Assembly: GCF_008033115.1 (NCBI RefSeq)
Contig: NZ_CP041203.1
Location: 2,542,001 to 2,606,000, forward strand
DNA: 64,000 nt
Direction: 5' to 3'
Origin: Cellulomonas sp. Y8
Lineage (GTDB): Bacteria > Actinomycetota > Actinomycetes > Actinomycetales > Cellulomonadaceae
Shown here: piece by piece, positions 17,800-26,905 of the stretch
How positions within the stretch are numbered: position 1 is the stretch's first letter
How the letters are laid out: every line of letters starts with the position of its first letter
Position numbers and translations under genes: made by a program
The notes under the pieces: model-generated
Told to the model about the DNA's origin: nothing
What the model saw: only the letters and a program-made list of their open reading frames with translations
The model's database searches: none

Positions 17800-17873
17800 G
17801 CCCCATGCTCGCCGACCGCGCCGCACCCCGCCCGTCGACGCCTCGCCCGCCGGGCCCGCCCCCGGGTGGAGAC

Positions 17874-17928
17874 GAGTGGAGCGTTCTGCCCGACACACCC
17901 CGGGCGTGTCGGGCAGAACGCTCCACTC
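17874..17928. repeat. Family 2 inverted repeat, copy D
   Basis: Perfect 23-base-pair stem (17874-17896 with 17906-17928) with a 9-base loop. It lies between the yesL-like gene end and the upstream glycosyltransferase start, both leftward. Nineteen of 23 arm bases match copy E at 26257-26309, and the internal differences are compensated in the opposite arm. Confidence 0.85.
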
Positions 17929-17945
17929 GAGGGGAGGACCCCGGG

Positions 17946-18632
17946 TCAGCGGTTCGGGGTGTCGATCGCGTCCAGGCGGCGGTCGACCAGGACGCCCGTC
18001 AGGAGCACGGCCGCCGAGACGCCCGCCAGCGGGACGAGGAACGTGAGGTGCCAGCCCGTGAACGCCAGCGCACACAGCGTCACCAGCACCGCGAGCGCGG
18101 TGCCGGGGGACGTCGGCGGCGCCAGCAGGAGGAACCGCCACGTGCGGCCGAACGGCTCGTCGTAGCGCCGCAGCACCGCGAGGAACCACGCGCCGACGAC
18201 GAGCAGCCCCGCGCCGAGCACCAGCAGCCCCGCGGCGGCCACCGCCGCCGGCCCGGTCGACCCCGTGGCCGAGGCGAGCACCGGCAGCGCCAGCGCGTCC
18301 GCGACGAGCACCGCGCCCACGACCAGCAGCGGCCAGCCCAGCCGGTTCGCGCGCCGGAACCCGGCCCGGTACTCCGACCAGAACGCGCGCCACACCGACT
18401 CCGGCGGCTCGCCCGCGGCGACGGCCCCCAGCACCGTCGCCGCCGCGGCGAGCGCGGGCAGCAGGCCCAGGACGACGCCGCCGAGCAGCGTTCCGGCCAG
18501 GACCAGCAGGTTCACCGCGACCAGCCGGGCCGCGACGCGCAGCCAGCGCATCACCGCCCCGGCCCAGCCGCCGACGTCCTCGCCGCCCTCGTGCACGGGC
18601 ACGCGCCGCCGGGCCTCGGTCGCGGCGCTCAC
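17946..18632 (-). CDS. YesL-like DUF624 membrane protein
   Basis: 228 residues with about five hydrophobic segments and the sequence LPALAAAATVLGAVAAGEPPESVWRAFWSEYRAGFRRANRLGWPLL, which matches the YesL/DUF624 family that accompanies carbohydrate ABC importers and glycosidases in Gram-positive bacteria. No biochemical role is established. GTG 18632 overlaps the upstream GH43 stop by four bases. Last gene of the leftward arabinan operon (binding protein, two permeases, GH43, this). Confidence 0.82.
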   Translation of the reverse strand: MSAATEARRRVPVHEGGEDVGGWAGAVMRWLRVAARLVAVNLLVLAGTLLGGVVLGLLPALAAAATVLGAVAAGEPPESVWRAFWSEYRAGFRRANRLGWPLLVVGAVLVADALALPVLASATGSTGPAAVAAAGLLVLGAGLLVVGAWFLAVLRRYDEPFGRTWRFLLLAPPTSPGTALAVLVTLCALAFTGWHLTFLVPLAGVSAAVLLTGVLVDRRLDAIDTPNR

Positions 18633-20026
18633 GGTGCGGGCTCCACGGCCGCCGCCGGCTCGACCAGCGTCCCCACGGTCACCACCCCGGTCCCGGTGTC
18701 GAGCGCGGCGCACGCGAGCGTCGCCCGCTCGCGCACCCCGTCCCACGCGGGGAACGCCACGGCCTCCACGGGCCGACCGCCTCCGCCGACCGACCCGTCC
18801 CACGCGAACCGCCCGCGTCCCAGCGCCACGGCCCCGGGCGGCCCCTCGGCCCCCACGACCCGGGACGCCGACGCCGTGAACGCGTCCCCGCGCGCGAACG
18901 TCACCACCTCCCAGGTGCCCGCGAGCTCGGCGACGGTCGCGGGCCACGCCGCCTCGTCGTCCTGCTCCCGGCCGGGACCGGCCCACGGCTGGGGCGACAC
19001 CAGCGGCCAGCCGCCGGCCGTCCACACCAGCCGCCGGACCTGCACCTCGTGCTGGGTCGGGTCGTCGGCGTCGCGCACGTGGTGCACGAGCAGCTGCCGC
19101 GAGGAGCCTCCCGGGAGCGGCTCGGTGAGCACCGACGCGTGCCCGGGCGCGAGCCAGCCGCGCCCGCCCGCCAGCCGGTGCCCGGCCAGCACGGTGCTGC
19201 CGACGGGGTCGGCCGCGACGTCGGTCGCGGACCGCCCGCGCACGTCGGCGTACGGCCCGGTCACGGACGGCCCGGCGACGACCCGCAGGTGGTAGGTGCC
19301 GAACAGCGAGTCGAACGAGGTGAGCAGGGCGTAGCCGCCGCCCGGCCGGGGGAGCGCGAACGCCCCCTCGACCGCGGCCTCGACCGCGTGCGGCCGCCGG
19401 GCCAGCAGCAGGCCCGGGCCGGGCCGCGGACGGCCGCCCGAGCCGAGCACGAACCCGGTCGCGGGGTCGATCCCGAGCGCGTGGATGCCGCCGAAGAACG
19501 AGCCGTAGACCAGCCAGTGCCGGCCGTCGGCGTCCACCACGGCGTTGGCGTCGATCGCGTTGGGCCCGTCGACGTCGTGCCGGCTGGTGACGACCAGCCC
19601 GCGGTCGGTCCACGGCCCCGCGGGGTGCGGCGCCGTCGCGAGCCCGATCGCCGAGGTGCGGGACCCGAAGCTCGACGCGGAGTAGTACATCCGCCACCGC
19701 CCGTCGTCCGGCACCGCGACGGCGTCCGGCACCCGCACGACGTCCGGCGCCCACAGCCCCCCGGCACCGGTCCAGGCCGCCGCGTCGGCGGGCACGCCGT
19801 CCAGCGCCCAGCCGTGGAAGGTCCACGCGACCAGGTCCTCGGACCGGCGCACCTGCACCCCGGCCCGGGGCAGCGGCCCCGCGCCCGAGGCGTCCGTGGA
19901 GAACAGCCAGTAGGTGCCGTCGTCGTCGCGCACCGCGGTCGGGTCGTGCGCGTGCCGCGCGCCCCAGCCCGCCGTCACCTCGAGCGCGGCGTCCGCGACC
20001 GCCGCGGCCGGCTCCGTCAGCGTCAT
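18629..20026 (-). CDS. Cytoplasmic GH43 arabinan-active glycoside hydrolase
   Basis: 465 residues, five-bladed propeller GH43 enzyme. Catalytic base region AHDPTAVRDDDGTYWLFST near residue 28, LWAPDVVRVPD, and the pKa-modulating DANAVVDADGRHWLVYGSFFGGI near residue 145; a glutamate in HAVEAAVEGAF is the likely general acid. The C-terminal ~120 residues look like an extra beta domain. No signal peptide, so it acts on imported arabino-oligosaccharides. ATG 20026 overlaps the permease stop by four bases. Confidence 0.9.
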   Translation of the reverse strand: MTLTEPAAAVADAALEVTAGWGARHAHDPTAVRDDDGTYWLFSTDASGAGPLPRAGVQVRRSEDLVAWTFHGWALDGVPADAAAWTGAGGLWAPDVVRVPDAVAVPDDGRWRMYYSASSFGSRTSAIGLATAPHPAGPWTDRGLVVTSRHDVDGPNAIDANAVVDADGRHWLVYGSFFGGIHALGIDPATGFVLGSGGRPRPGPGLLLARRPHAVEAAVEGAFALPRPGGGYALLTSFDSLFGTYHLRVVAGPSVTGPYADVRGRSATDVAADPVGSTVLAGHRLAGGRGWLAPGHASVLTEPLPGGSSRQLLVHHVRDADDPTQHEVQVRRLVWTAGGWPLVSPQPWAGPGREQDDEAAWPATVAELAGTWEVVTFARGDAFTASASRVVGAEGPPGAVALGRGRFAWDGSVGGGGRPVEAVAFPAWDGVRERATLACAALDTGTGVVTVGTLVEPAAAVEPAP

Positions 20027-20883
20027 CCCTTGGCCCCCGTCAGCGCGACCGACTCGATGATCTGCCGCTGGAAGATCAGGAACACGACCAGGATCGGCAG
20101 CAGCGCCACGAACGACGCCGCCATGATCAGCGGGTAGTCCCGCTGCGTGGCGTACTCGACGTTGAGGTTGGCGATGACCACCTGCAGCGTCTGCTTGGAC
20201 TCGGTGTTCAGGTAGAGGATCGGCGCGAGGTAGTCGTTCCAGATCGTCATGAACCAGAGGATGAACTGCGCGGCGATGGCCGGGCGGATGAGCGGGAAGA
20301 TCATCTTCCGGAACACCTGCAGGTAGGACGCCCCGTCGATCTTGGCGGCCTCGACCATCGAGTCGGGCACGCTCGACAGGTACTGCCGCAGGAAGAAGAT
20401 CATCACGATGTTGCCGAACAGCAGCGGCACGATCAGCGGCAGCAGGGTGTCGACCCAGCCGATCTTCGAGAACATCACGAACTGCGGGATCATCAGCGTC
20501 GGGAACGGGATCATCAGCCCGGTCAGCAGGCCGAGGAAGATCGCGTTCTTGAACGGCAGCCGCATCTTCGCCAGCGCGAACGCGGCGAGCGACGAGGTGA
20601 TCGACCCGACGATCGTCACGGTGCCCGCGACGATGATGCTGTTCTTGAAGCCGGACAGGATCGGCGCCTCGGTCCACATCCGGACGAACGTGTCCCACTG
20701 GGGCGCGTCCGGGATCCAGACCGGCGGCAGCGCGAACACCTCGGCCTTGGTCTTGAGGGCGGTGGTGGCCATCCACAGCAGCGGCGCGATCATCACGACC
20801 GCGCCCAGCGCGAGCACGACGAACAGGATCGTGTTGACCACGCGGTTCTGGGCGGTGGTGCCCATCGGGGTCTTGCGGCTCAT
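20023..20883 (-). CDS. Sugar ABC transporter permease (MalG-like), arabinan locus
   Basis: 286 residues with six hydrophobic segments and EAA loop DSMVEAAKIDGASYLQVFRK near residue 180. Starts at ATG 20883, 17 bases after the upstream permease stop, and overlaps the GH43 start by four bases (ATGA). Cytoplasmic membrane channel half for arabino-oligosaccharide import. No ATPase gene in the locus. Confidence 0.94.
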   Translation of the reverse strand: MSRKTPMGTTAQNRVVNTILFVVLALGAVVMIAPLLWMATTALKTKAEVFALPPVWIPDAPQWDTFVRMWTEAPILSGFKNSIIVAGTVTIVGSITSSLAAFALAKMRLPFKNAIFLGLLTGLMIPFPTLMIPQFVMFSKIGWVDTLLPLIVPLLFGNIVMIFFLRQYLSSVPDSMVEAAKIDGASYLQVFRKMIFPLIRPAIAAQFILWFMTIWNDYLAPILYLNTESKQTLQVVIANLNVEYATQRDYPLIMAASFVALLPILVVFLIFQRQIIESVALTGAKG

Positions 20884-20900
20884 GAGTGCTCGGAGCCCCT

Positions 20901-21890
20901 TCAGTCGATGCTGAACGAGTTGCGCCGGTTGAGGCGGAACTGGATGAGGGTGACGACGAGGACGATCAGCCCGAGCACGACGGCCATCGCCGTGGCGTAG
21001 CCCATCTGCTGGTACTTGAACGCCTTGCGGACGATGTAGTAGACGATCGACGCGGAGCTGAACTCGGGCCCGCCGGTCGGCGTCATGATGTTGATCTCGG
21101 TGAAGATCTGCGACCCCGCGATGACGTTGGTGACGACCAGGAAGAACGTCACGGGGCGCACCATCGGCAGCGTGATCCACCGGAACCGGTGGTAGCCGTT
21201 CGCGCCGTCCAGGGACGCCGCCTCGTAGAGCGAGCGGGGCACGGACTGGATGGCCGCCAGGTACAGCAGCATCGAGTACCCGAGGCCCTTCCAGACGGCC
21301 ATGAGGATGATCGCGGGCTTCACCGTCGCGGTGTTCTGCAGCCAGTCGGGCCCGTCGATGCCGAACCAGGACAGCACCTGGTTCACCAGGCCGAAGTCGC
21401 CGTTGTAGGCGAACTGCCAGACGATCGCGATGGCGGCGAGCGAGGAGATCACCGGCACGTAGTAGATCGTCCGGAACGCGGTCTGCCCGGGGATCTTCCG
21501 GTTCAGCGCGATCGCCAGCAGCAGCGCCAGCACCAGGCCGATCGGGATGCCGATCATGTAGAACGCGGTGTTCCACAGCGTCTTGCGGAAGTACTCGTCG
21601 CCGAGCAGGGCCGCGTAGTTGTCGAGGCCGATGAACTGCGGCGCCGTCAGGCCGTTCCACCGGGTCAGCGACGCGTACAGCGCGTAGCCCAGCGGGTACA
21701 GCGTGAAGACGAGGAAGCCGATGACCGGGGCGGCGACGAACGCGGCGGCCCAGCGGTGCTCGGTGCGGTGCAGGCGGCGCATGGCCTGCCGGGCGTGCAG
21801 CGCGGAGCCGCGGTCGTCGCCGTCGGGCGGGACGATGCCGGCGGCGGGCGCCGTGGGGACGGGGGTGGGCTCAGCGGTGGTCCGTGACAT
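20901..21890 (-). CDS. Sugar ABC transporter permease (MalF-like), arabinan locus
   Basis: 329 residues. A ~45-residue cytoplasmic N-terminus rich in Pro, Thr and Ala precedes six hydrophobic segments; EAA loop LYEAASLDGANGYHRFRWIT is near residue 225. ATG at 21890, 93 bases downstream of the binding-protein stop, a gap that contains no obvious promoter. Pairs with the permease at 20023. Confidence 0.94.
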   Translation of the reverse strand: MSRTTAEPTPVPTAPAAGIVPPDGDDRGSALHARQAMRRLHRTEHRWAAAFVAAPVIGFLVFTLYPLGYALYASLTRWNGLTAPQFIGLDNYAALLGDEYFRKTLWNTAFYMIGIPIGLVLALLLAIALNRKIPGQTAFRTIYYVPVISSLAAIAIVWQFAYNGDFGLVNQVLSWFGIDGPDWLQNTATVKPAIILMAVWKGLGYSMLLYLAAIQSVPRSLYEAASLDGANGYHRFRWITLPMVRPVTFFLVVTNVIAGSQIFTEINIMTPTGGPEFSSASIVYYIVRKAFKYQQMGYATAMAVVLGLIVLVVTLIQFRLNRRNSFSID

Positions 21891-21983
21891 CCCGGTGCTC
21901 CTTCACGAGGGCGGCCCCGCCGCGCCGGGCCCGCCCGAGGAGGGGCGGCGCGCCGGCGCGGCGGGGGAGCGGGGGTGGGGTGG

Positions 21984-23336
21984 TCAGGCCCCGCCGGCCA
22001 TCTCGGCGTTGGCGTTGGACTCGTCGAGCAGCGCCTGCATCTTGGGCTGCACCTCGGCGAGGTAGTCCGCGGCGCTCTGCTTGCCGTCGAGCACGGGCTG
22101 GATGTTCACCCAGAGCTCGTCGTACCACTCGGCGCCGTAGGTGAACGAGGCCGGCATGGCGCGGCCGTAGTCCTGCACGATGTCGAGGAACTCCTGGCGG
22201 TTGGCGGGCTTCGCGTCCGCGGCGCCGGCCCACTCCTCGGCCACGTCGATCAGGTTCGGGATCTGCACGTTCGCGTCGACCAGCGTCTGCTGGGCGTCGG
22301 GGTCGGCGGACAGGTAGGTCGCGAGCTGCACCGCGGCGTCGGGGTTCCCGGACGTGGCCGAGACGCCGATGCCGAGCGAGCCGACCCAGGTGGCGGACTC
22401 GCCGGTGCTGCCGGCGGGCCAGGGGATCAGGTCGTACTCGAAGTCCAGGTCGTTGTAGACGCTGACGTCCCACGGGCCGACCGGGAAGAAGCCGATCTCG
22501 CCGGCCATCCAGCGCTGGTAGGTGTCGAGCGTCGCGGCCTCGGACGCGTTCGGGGTGACGCCGTCGACGGTGGTGAGGTCGGCGAAGTACTGCAGCGCCT
22601 CGGCGAACTCCGGGGTGTCGACGGTGACCTCGGTGCGGTCCTCGTTCGTCCAGTCGCCGCCGTTGCTCCACACCATCGACTGCAGGTTCCACTGCACGTT
22701 GAGGCCGGTGCCCCACTGGTCGACCGCACCGTCGCCGTCGGTGTCGGTGGTGAGCTGCTTCGCGATGTCGCGGAACTCGTCGAGGCTCAGCGGGACGTCG
22801 GGGTCGGGCAGCGGGATGCCCGCGGCCTCGAGCATCGTCTTGTTGTAGCCGAACGCGAACGGGCCGACGTCCTTCGGCAGGCCGTACAGCCGGCCCTCGG
22901 GCGTGCCCTGCAGCGTGCCGTCGAACCGGTAGGAGTCGACGCCGTACGCCCAGATGTTGTCGAGGTCGACGCCGGCCTCCTCCACCTGGTCGGTGATGTC
23001 CAGCAGCACGCCGGACGCCACGTAGGACTGCAGGTTGGCCTGCTCGATGTAGAACACGTCGGGCACCTTGTTGCCCGAGACCGCCGCCTGGAGCTTGGTG
23101 GCGTACTGGTCGGCGTCGGTGACGGTCATCTGGACCTTCACGCCGGTGTCCTCGGTGAACTTGTCGATCGCGGCCTGGTACGCCGCCTTCTCGTCCGCGC
23201 CGCCGCGGAACATGAACGTCAGGCTCTCTCCGTCGCCGGAGCCGCCGCCGTCGTCGCTTCCGCCGGAGCCGCACGCCGTCAGGGCGAGCGCCCCGGCGAG
23301 GGCCAGGGCCGCCGCCCGCAGGGTCTTCGTGGTCAT
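21984..23336 (-). CDS. Sugar ABC transporter substrate-binding lipoprotein, arabinan locus
   Basis: 450 residues. Signal peptide with lipobox LTACGSGG at residues ~18-25, a glycine/serine/aspartate linker, then [31 protein letters not shown], the start of a family 1 solute-binding domain. First gene of the leftward operon. Its promoter region carries two LacI-type operators (23438-23464). Placed with GH51 and GH43 genes, it most likely binds arabino-oligosaccharides; this is inferred from context. Confidence 0.94.
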   Translation of the reverse strand: MTTKTLRAAALALAGALALTACGSGGSDDGGGSGDGESLTFMFRGGADEKAAYQAAIDKFTEDTGVKVQMTVTDADQYATKLQAAVSGNKVPDVFYIEQANLQSYVASGVLLDITDQVEEAGVDLDNIWAYGVDSYRFDGTLQGTPEGRLYGLPKDVGPFAFGYNKTMLEAAGIPLPDPDVPLSLDEFRDIAKQLTTDTDGDGAVDQWGTGLNVQWNLQSMVWSNGGDWTNEDRTEVTVDTPEFAEALQYFADLTTVDGVTPNASEAATLDTYQRWMAGEIGFFPVGPWDVSVYNDLDFEYDLIPWPAGSTGESATWVGSLGIGVSATSGNPDAAVQLATYLSADPDAQQTLVDANVQIPNLIDVAEEWAGAADAKPANRQEFLDIVQDYGRAMPASFTYGAEWYDELWVNIQPVLDGKQSAADYLAEVQPKMQALLDESNANAEMAGGA

Positions 23337-23437
23337 CGCGCCGTTGCCTCCACTGGTGGACAGGGCGAGGTCGAGCGCGCGCCGGTCGGCCGTCGGTGGC
23401 GGACCGGACTGGGTGAGGGCGGCTCTGGCCTCGTGTT

Positions 23438-23464
23438 CTACATCGTTGCACTACAACGTTGGAG
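23438..23464. promoter_or_regulatory. Two overlapping LacI-type operators
   Basis: CTACATCGTTGCAC (23438-23451) and CTACAACGTTGGAG (23451-23464) are imperfect palindromes around a central CG, with centres 13 bases apart. They lie about 100 bases upstream of the binding-protein gene in the divergent promoter region and match the site at 23583-23596. Confidence 0.65.
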
Positions 23465-23582
23465 AGAGTGGCACGGGTCACGTCGGACGGTCAAGTAACG
23501 GTCTGGTCACGGTCGTGGTGCTCTGAGTGGGCGCCTCGCGGTGCCATGGTTGACGGGTCCCGCCGCGGCGGGCACGATCGTC

Positions 23583-23596
23583 CTACAACGATGTAG
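23583..23596. promoter_or_regulatory. LacI-type operator before the GH51 gene
   Basis: CTACAACGATGTAG, symmetric at 12 of 14 positions, 28 bases before the GH51 ATG. Same consensus as the pair at 23438-23464, suggesting one regulator represses both arms of the locus. Confidence 0.65.
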
Positions 23597-23624
23597 ATCG
23601 GACAGCGAAGGAGCTGTGCCCCAC

Positions 23625-25133
23625 ATGACCACCGTCACCCTCACCCTCGACCCGGCGTTCCGCGTCGGGCCGGTCCGCCGCCGGACGTTCGGCGCGTTCG
23701 TCGAGCACCTCGGCCGCTGCGTCTACACCGGCATCCACGACCCCGAGCACCCCACCGCGGACGCCGACGGGTTCCGCGCCGACGTCATCGGGCTGACCAA
23801 GGAGCTGGGCGTCTCGACGGTCCGCTACCCCGGCGGCAACTTCGTCTCCGGCTACCGGTGGGAGGACGGCGTCGGCCCGCGCGACCAGCGCCCCCGCCGG
23901 CTCGACCTGGCCTGGCACTCCACCGAGCCGAACCTCGTCGGCGTCGACGAGTTCATGCGCTGGACCAAGGCCTCCGGCACCGAGGCGATGATGGCCGTCA
24001 ACCTCGGCACCCGCGGCGTCCAGGAGGCGCTCGACCTGCTGGAGTACTGCAACGTGAAGGGCGGCACCGCGCTGTCCGACCAGCGCCGGGCCAACGGCGC
24101 CGCCGAGCCGTACGACATCAAGCTCTGGTGCCTGGGCAACGAGATGGACGGCCCGTGGCAGATCGGGCACAAGACCGCGCACGAGTACGGCCGGCTCGCC
24201 GCCGAGACCGCCCGCGCGATGCGGATGATCCAGCCCGACCTCGAGCTGGTCGCCTGCGGCTCGTCCGGCGTGCCGATCCCGACGTTCGGCCAGTGGGAGC
24301 AGACGGTGCTCTCCGAGACCTACGAGCACGTCGACATGATCTCGGCGCACGCGTACTACGCCGAGGAGGACGGCGACCTCGGGTCGTTCCTCGCCTCGGC
24401 CGTCGACATGGACCACTTCATCGACTCGGTGACCGCGGTGGCCGACGGCGTCCGGGCGCACAAGAAGGTCGCCAAGCGGATCCAGATCTCGTTCGACGAG
24501 TGGAACGTCTGGTACCAGAAGCGCGCCGAGTCGGTGCCGCCGTCGGGCGACGACTGGCCGGTCGCGCCGGTCCTGCTCGAGGACAAGTACAACGTCGCCG
24601 ACGCCGTCGTGGTGGGCAACCTGCTCATCTCGCTGCTCCGGCACACCGACCGGGTGCACTCCGCGTCGCTCGCCCAGCTGGTCAACGTGATCGCGCCGAT
24701 CATGACCGAGCCCGGCGGCCGCGTCTGGCGGCAGACGACGTTCCACCCGTTCGCGCAGGCGTCGCAGTACGCGACCGGCGAGGTGCTGCAGGTCGCGATC
24801 GACGCCCCGACGTACGAGACCGCGAAGTTCGGCGACGCCCCGCTGGTCGACGCCGTGGCCACCCGGGACCCGGAGACCGGCGCCGTCGCGCTGTTCGCGG
24901 TCAACCGCTCGACCACGGAGACGGTGACGCTCGAGGTCGACACCCGGTCGATCCCCGGGCTGCGGGTGCTCGGCGCCACCAGCCTGTCGAACCCGGACCA
25001 CACGTGGGTCGCCACCGCCGACGACGACACCGCGGTGCTGCCGCGGGACAACGACTCCGCGACGATCGACGGCGGCCGGCTCACCGTCCGGGTGCCGCCG
25101 GTGTCGTGGAACGTCGTCCGGCTCGGTGCCTGA
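23625..25133 (+). CDS. abfA: GH51 alpha-L-arabinofuranosidase
   Basis: 502 residues, intracellular retaining arabinofuranosidase that removes terminal arabinofuranose from arabino- and arabinoxylo-oligosaccharides. The acid/base glutamate is E173 in WCLGNEMDGPW and the nucleophile is E292 in ISFDEWNVWY. RYPGGNFVSGYRWEDGVGP near residue 67 is another family hallmark. No signal peptide. ATG 23625 follows GAAGGAGCTG; an upstream in-frame start would translate through the operator at 23583. Overlaps the secreted GH43 gene by eight bases. Divergent from the importer operon and probably under the same LacI-type control. Confidence 0.97.
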   Translation: MTTVTLTLDPAFRVGPVRRRTFGAFVEHLGRCVYTGIHDPEHPTADADGFRADVIGLTKELGVSTVRYPGGNFVSGYRWEDGVGPRDQRPRRLDLAWHSTEPNLVGVDEFMRWTKASGTEAMMAVNLGTRGVQEALDLLEYCNVKGGTALSDQRRANGAAEPYDIKLWCLGNEMDGPWQIGHKTAHEYGRLAAETARAMRMIQPDLELVACGSSGVPIPTFGQWEQTVLSETYEHVDMISAHAYYAEEDGDLGSFLASAVDMDHFIDSVTAVADGVRAHKKVAKRIQISFDEWNVWYQKRAESVPPSGDDWPVAPVLLEDKYNVADAVVVGNLLISLLRHTDRVHSASLAQLVNVIAPIMTEPGGRVWRQTTFHPFAQASQYATGEVLQVAIDAPTYETAKFGDAPLVDAVATRDPETGAVALFAVNRSTTETVTLEVDTRSIPGLRVLGATSLSNPDHTWVATADDDTAVLPRDNDSATIDGGRLTVRVPPVSWNVVRLGA

Positions 25134-26205
25134 GGGCGACGCCGCCGGCGCCCGCGCGCCCCGTCCCCGCCGCCGCGGCCTGCTGGTCGCGGCGGCGGTG
25201 ACGGCGGTCGCCCTCGTGGGGGCCGGGGGTGCGGCGGTCGCGACCCGCTCGGGTGCGCCCGCCGCCACCGAGATCCCGGTCGCGGGCGACGTCGGCGTGC
25301 ACGACCCCGCGCTCGCCGTGGGCGAGGGCGACGACCCCTGGTACGTGTACTCGACCGGCGACCAGCGGGAGAACGCCGGGGCCGTCCAGGTCCGCCGGTC
25401 CACCGACCGCGGCGCGACCTGGGAGTACCTCGGCACCGCGTGGGGGCCGTCCGACTCCCCGCGGTGGGCCCAGGAGGCCGTCCCGGGCGTCGTGAACTAC
25501 TGGGCGCCCGAGCTCTACGAGCACGACGGCACCTGGTACCTCTACTACGCCGCGTCGACCTTCGGCTCGAACCGCTCGGTCATCGGCCTGCGCACCAGCC
25601 CGACGCTCGACCCCGAGGACCCGGACTACGGCTGGGTCGACCGCGGCGAGGTGTGGCGGTCGGAGCCGGCCGACGACTACAACGCGATCGACCCCGGCAT
25701 CGTGGAGGACGCCGACGGCACGCCCTGGATGCTGTTCGGGTCGTACTGGTCCGGCATCCAGGTGGTCGAGCTGGCCTGGCCGGACGGGCTGCCGGCGGCG
25801 GGGGCGTCGCCCGTGGGGCTCGCGAGCCGGCTGGCCTCGCCGCACGCGATCGAGGCCCCGTACGTCGTCGAGCACGACGGCTGGTACTACCTGCTGGTGT
25901 CCGAGGACGCGTGCTGCCAGGGCACCGACTCGACGTACAAGGTCGCGGTCGGGAGGTCGCGGGACGTCACCGGGCCGTACGTCACGCGGGACGGCACGGA
26001 CCTGCTGCTCGACGGCGGCGACGTGCTGCTGGAGACCGCGGGGGACCGGGTCGGCCCGGGCGGGCAGTCGGCGTCGGGCGGCGTGCTGGCGTACCACTAC
26101 TACGACGCGGCCACGGGTGGGACGCCCACCCTCGGGCTGCGCGAGATCGCGTGGGACGCCGAGGGCTGGCCGGTGCTGACGACCGAGGAGGAGCAGGCGG
26201 GCTGA
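25126..26205 (+). CDS. Exported GH43 arabinan endo-1,5-alpha-L-arabinosidase-like enzyme
   Basis: 359 residues. RPRRRGLLVAAAVTAVALVGAGGAAVA at residues ~13-40 is an export signal or signal anchor. The propeller has the GH43 base region VHDPALAVGEGDDPWYVYST, WAPELYEHDGTWYLYYAASTFGSNRSVIGL, NAIDPGIVEDADGTPWMLFGSYWSG and the acid region SPHAIEAPYVV, the pattern of arabinan endo-arabinosidases. GTG 25126 overlaps the GH51 stop by eight bases. It would cut arabinan outside the cell and feed the importer. Whether it is released or membrane-anchored is not clear. Confidence 0.92.
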   Translation: MPEGDAAGARAPRPRRRGLLVAAAVTAVALVGAGGAAVATRSGAPAATEIPVAGDVGVHDPALAVGEGDDPWYVYSTGDQRENAGAVQVRRSTDRGATWEYLGTAWGPSDSPRWAQEAVPGVVNYWAPELYEHDGTWYLYYAASTFGSNRSVIGLRTSPTLDPEDPDYGWVDRGEVWRSEPADDYNAIDPGIVEDADGTPWMLFGSYWSGIQVVELAWPDGLPAAGASPVGLASRLASPHAIEAPYVVEHDGWYYLLVSEDACCQGTDSTYKVAVGRSRDVTGPYVTRDGTDLLLDGGDVLLETAGDRVGPGGQSASGGVLAYHYYDAATGGTPTLGLREIAWDAEGWPVLTTEEEQAG

Positions 26206-26256
26206 CCCGAGCCCGACCGCCTGGTCCGGCCCGCCCCCCCGGCCCTCCGGCCCGTC

Positions 26257-26309
26257 AGTGGAGGGTTGTGACCGACACGCCGACGGCGTGTCGGTCACAA
26301 CCTTCCACT
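26257..26309. terminator. Family 2 inverted repeat, copy E, between converging genes
   Basis: Arms of 25 bases (26257-26281, 26285-26309) with a 3-base loop; one G-T wobble position, otherwise perfect. It sits between the secreted GH43 and the leftward GNAT gene, so it can end transcripts from both sides. Shares its arm sequence with copy D. Confidence 0.88.
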
Positions 26310-26325
26310 CGTCCGGCAGGCGGGG

Positions 26326-26905
26326 CTAGAGGGGCTGGTGCAGGACCAGGTCGTGGTGCCGCTGGTCGCCGACCTGGAACGTGCGCTCGCCGACGACCTC
26401 GAACCCCCGAGCGCCGGTAGAACGCCTGGGCCCGCAGGTTCTCGCCGTTGACGCCCAGCCACACCCCGGCGGCGTCCCGGGTGCGGGCGGCGTCGAGGCT
26501 CGCGGCCATGAGCGCGCCGGCCACGCCGCCGCCGTGCCGGCCGGGCAGCACGTAGCACTTGCTCAGCTCGACCGTCGGGCGGAGCGGCACGGCCGCGGCG
26601 ACCTCGGCGGCGTACGGCTCGCCCGCGACCAGCATCGTGTAGCCGACCAGCTCGCCGTCGGCGTCGGCGACCAGCAGGTCCCGGGTTGGGTCGGCGAGGT
26701 AGGTCGCGAAGTGCTCCGGCGTCAGGTTCCCGGCGATGAACGCCGCGTGGTCCTCGGGCGTGGACGACGGCGGGCAGGCGAGCGGGAACGTCGCGGCGGC
26801 GAGGTCGGCGAGCGGGGCGGCCTCGTCGGCGCGGGCGCGGCGGACCACCGGCGGGGCGGCGGTCGCGGGCGCGTCCGGCGCCCCGGCGGTCCCGGCCGTG
26901 GTCAC
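26326..26905 (-). pseudogene. GNAT-family N-acetyltransferase with a +1 frameshift
   Basis: Begins VVRRARADEAAPLADLAAATFPLACPP and continues to VWLGVNGENLRAQAFYRRSG, normal GNAT sequence with VLPGRHGGGVAGALM as the acetyl-CoA loop. At a run of five C (26404-26408, plus strand) the frame shifts. Dropping one base restores FEVVGERTFQVGDQRHHDLVLHQPL and a stop at 26326. The full span of 580 bases is one more than 193 codons, in agreement with a single insertion. GTG 26905 overlaps the HAD gene stop by four bases. Either a sequencing error or a recently broken gene. Substrate unknown. Confidence 0.82.

Noticed and set aside
23541..23624. Upstream start for the GH51 gene
   Set aside because: It would translate through the operator at 23583-23596, and the ribosome binding site and family start both favour ATG 23625.
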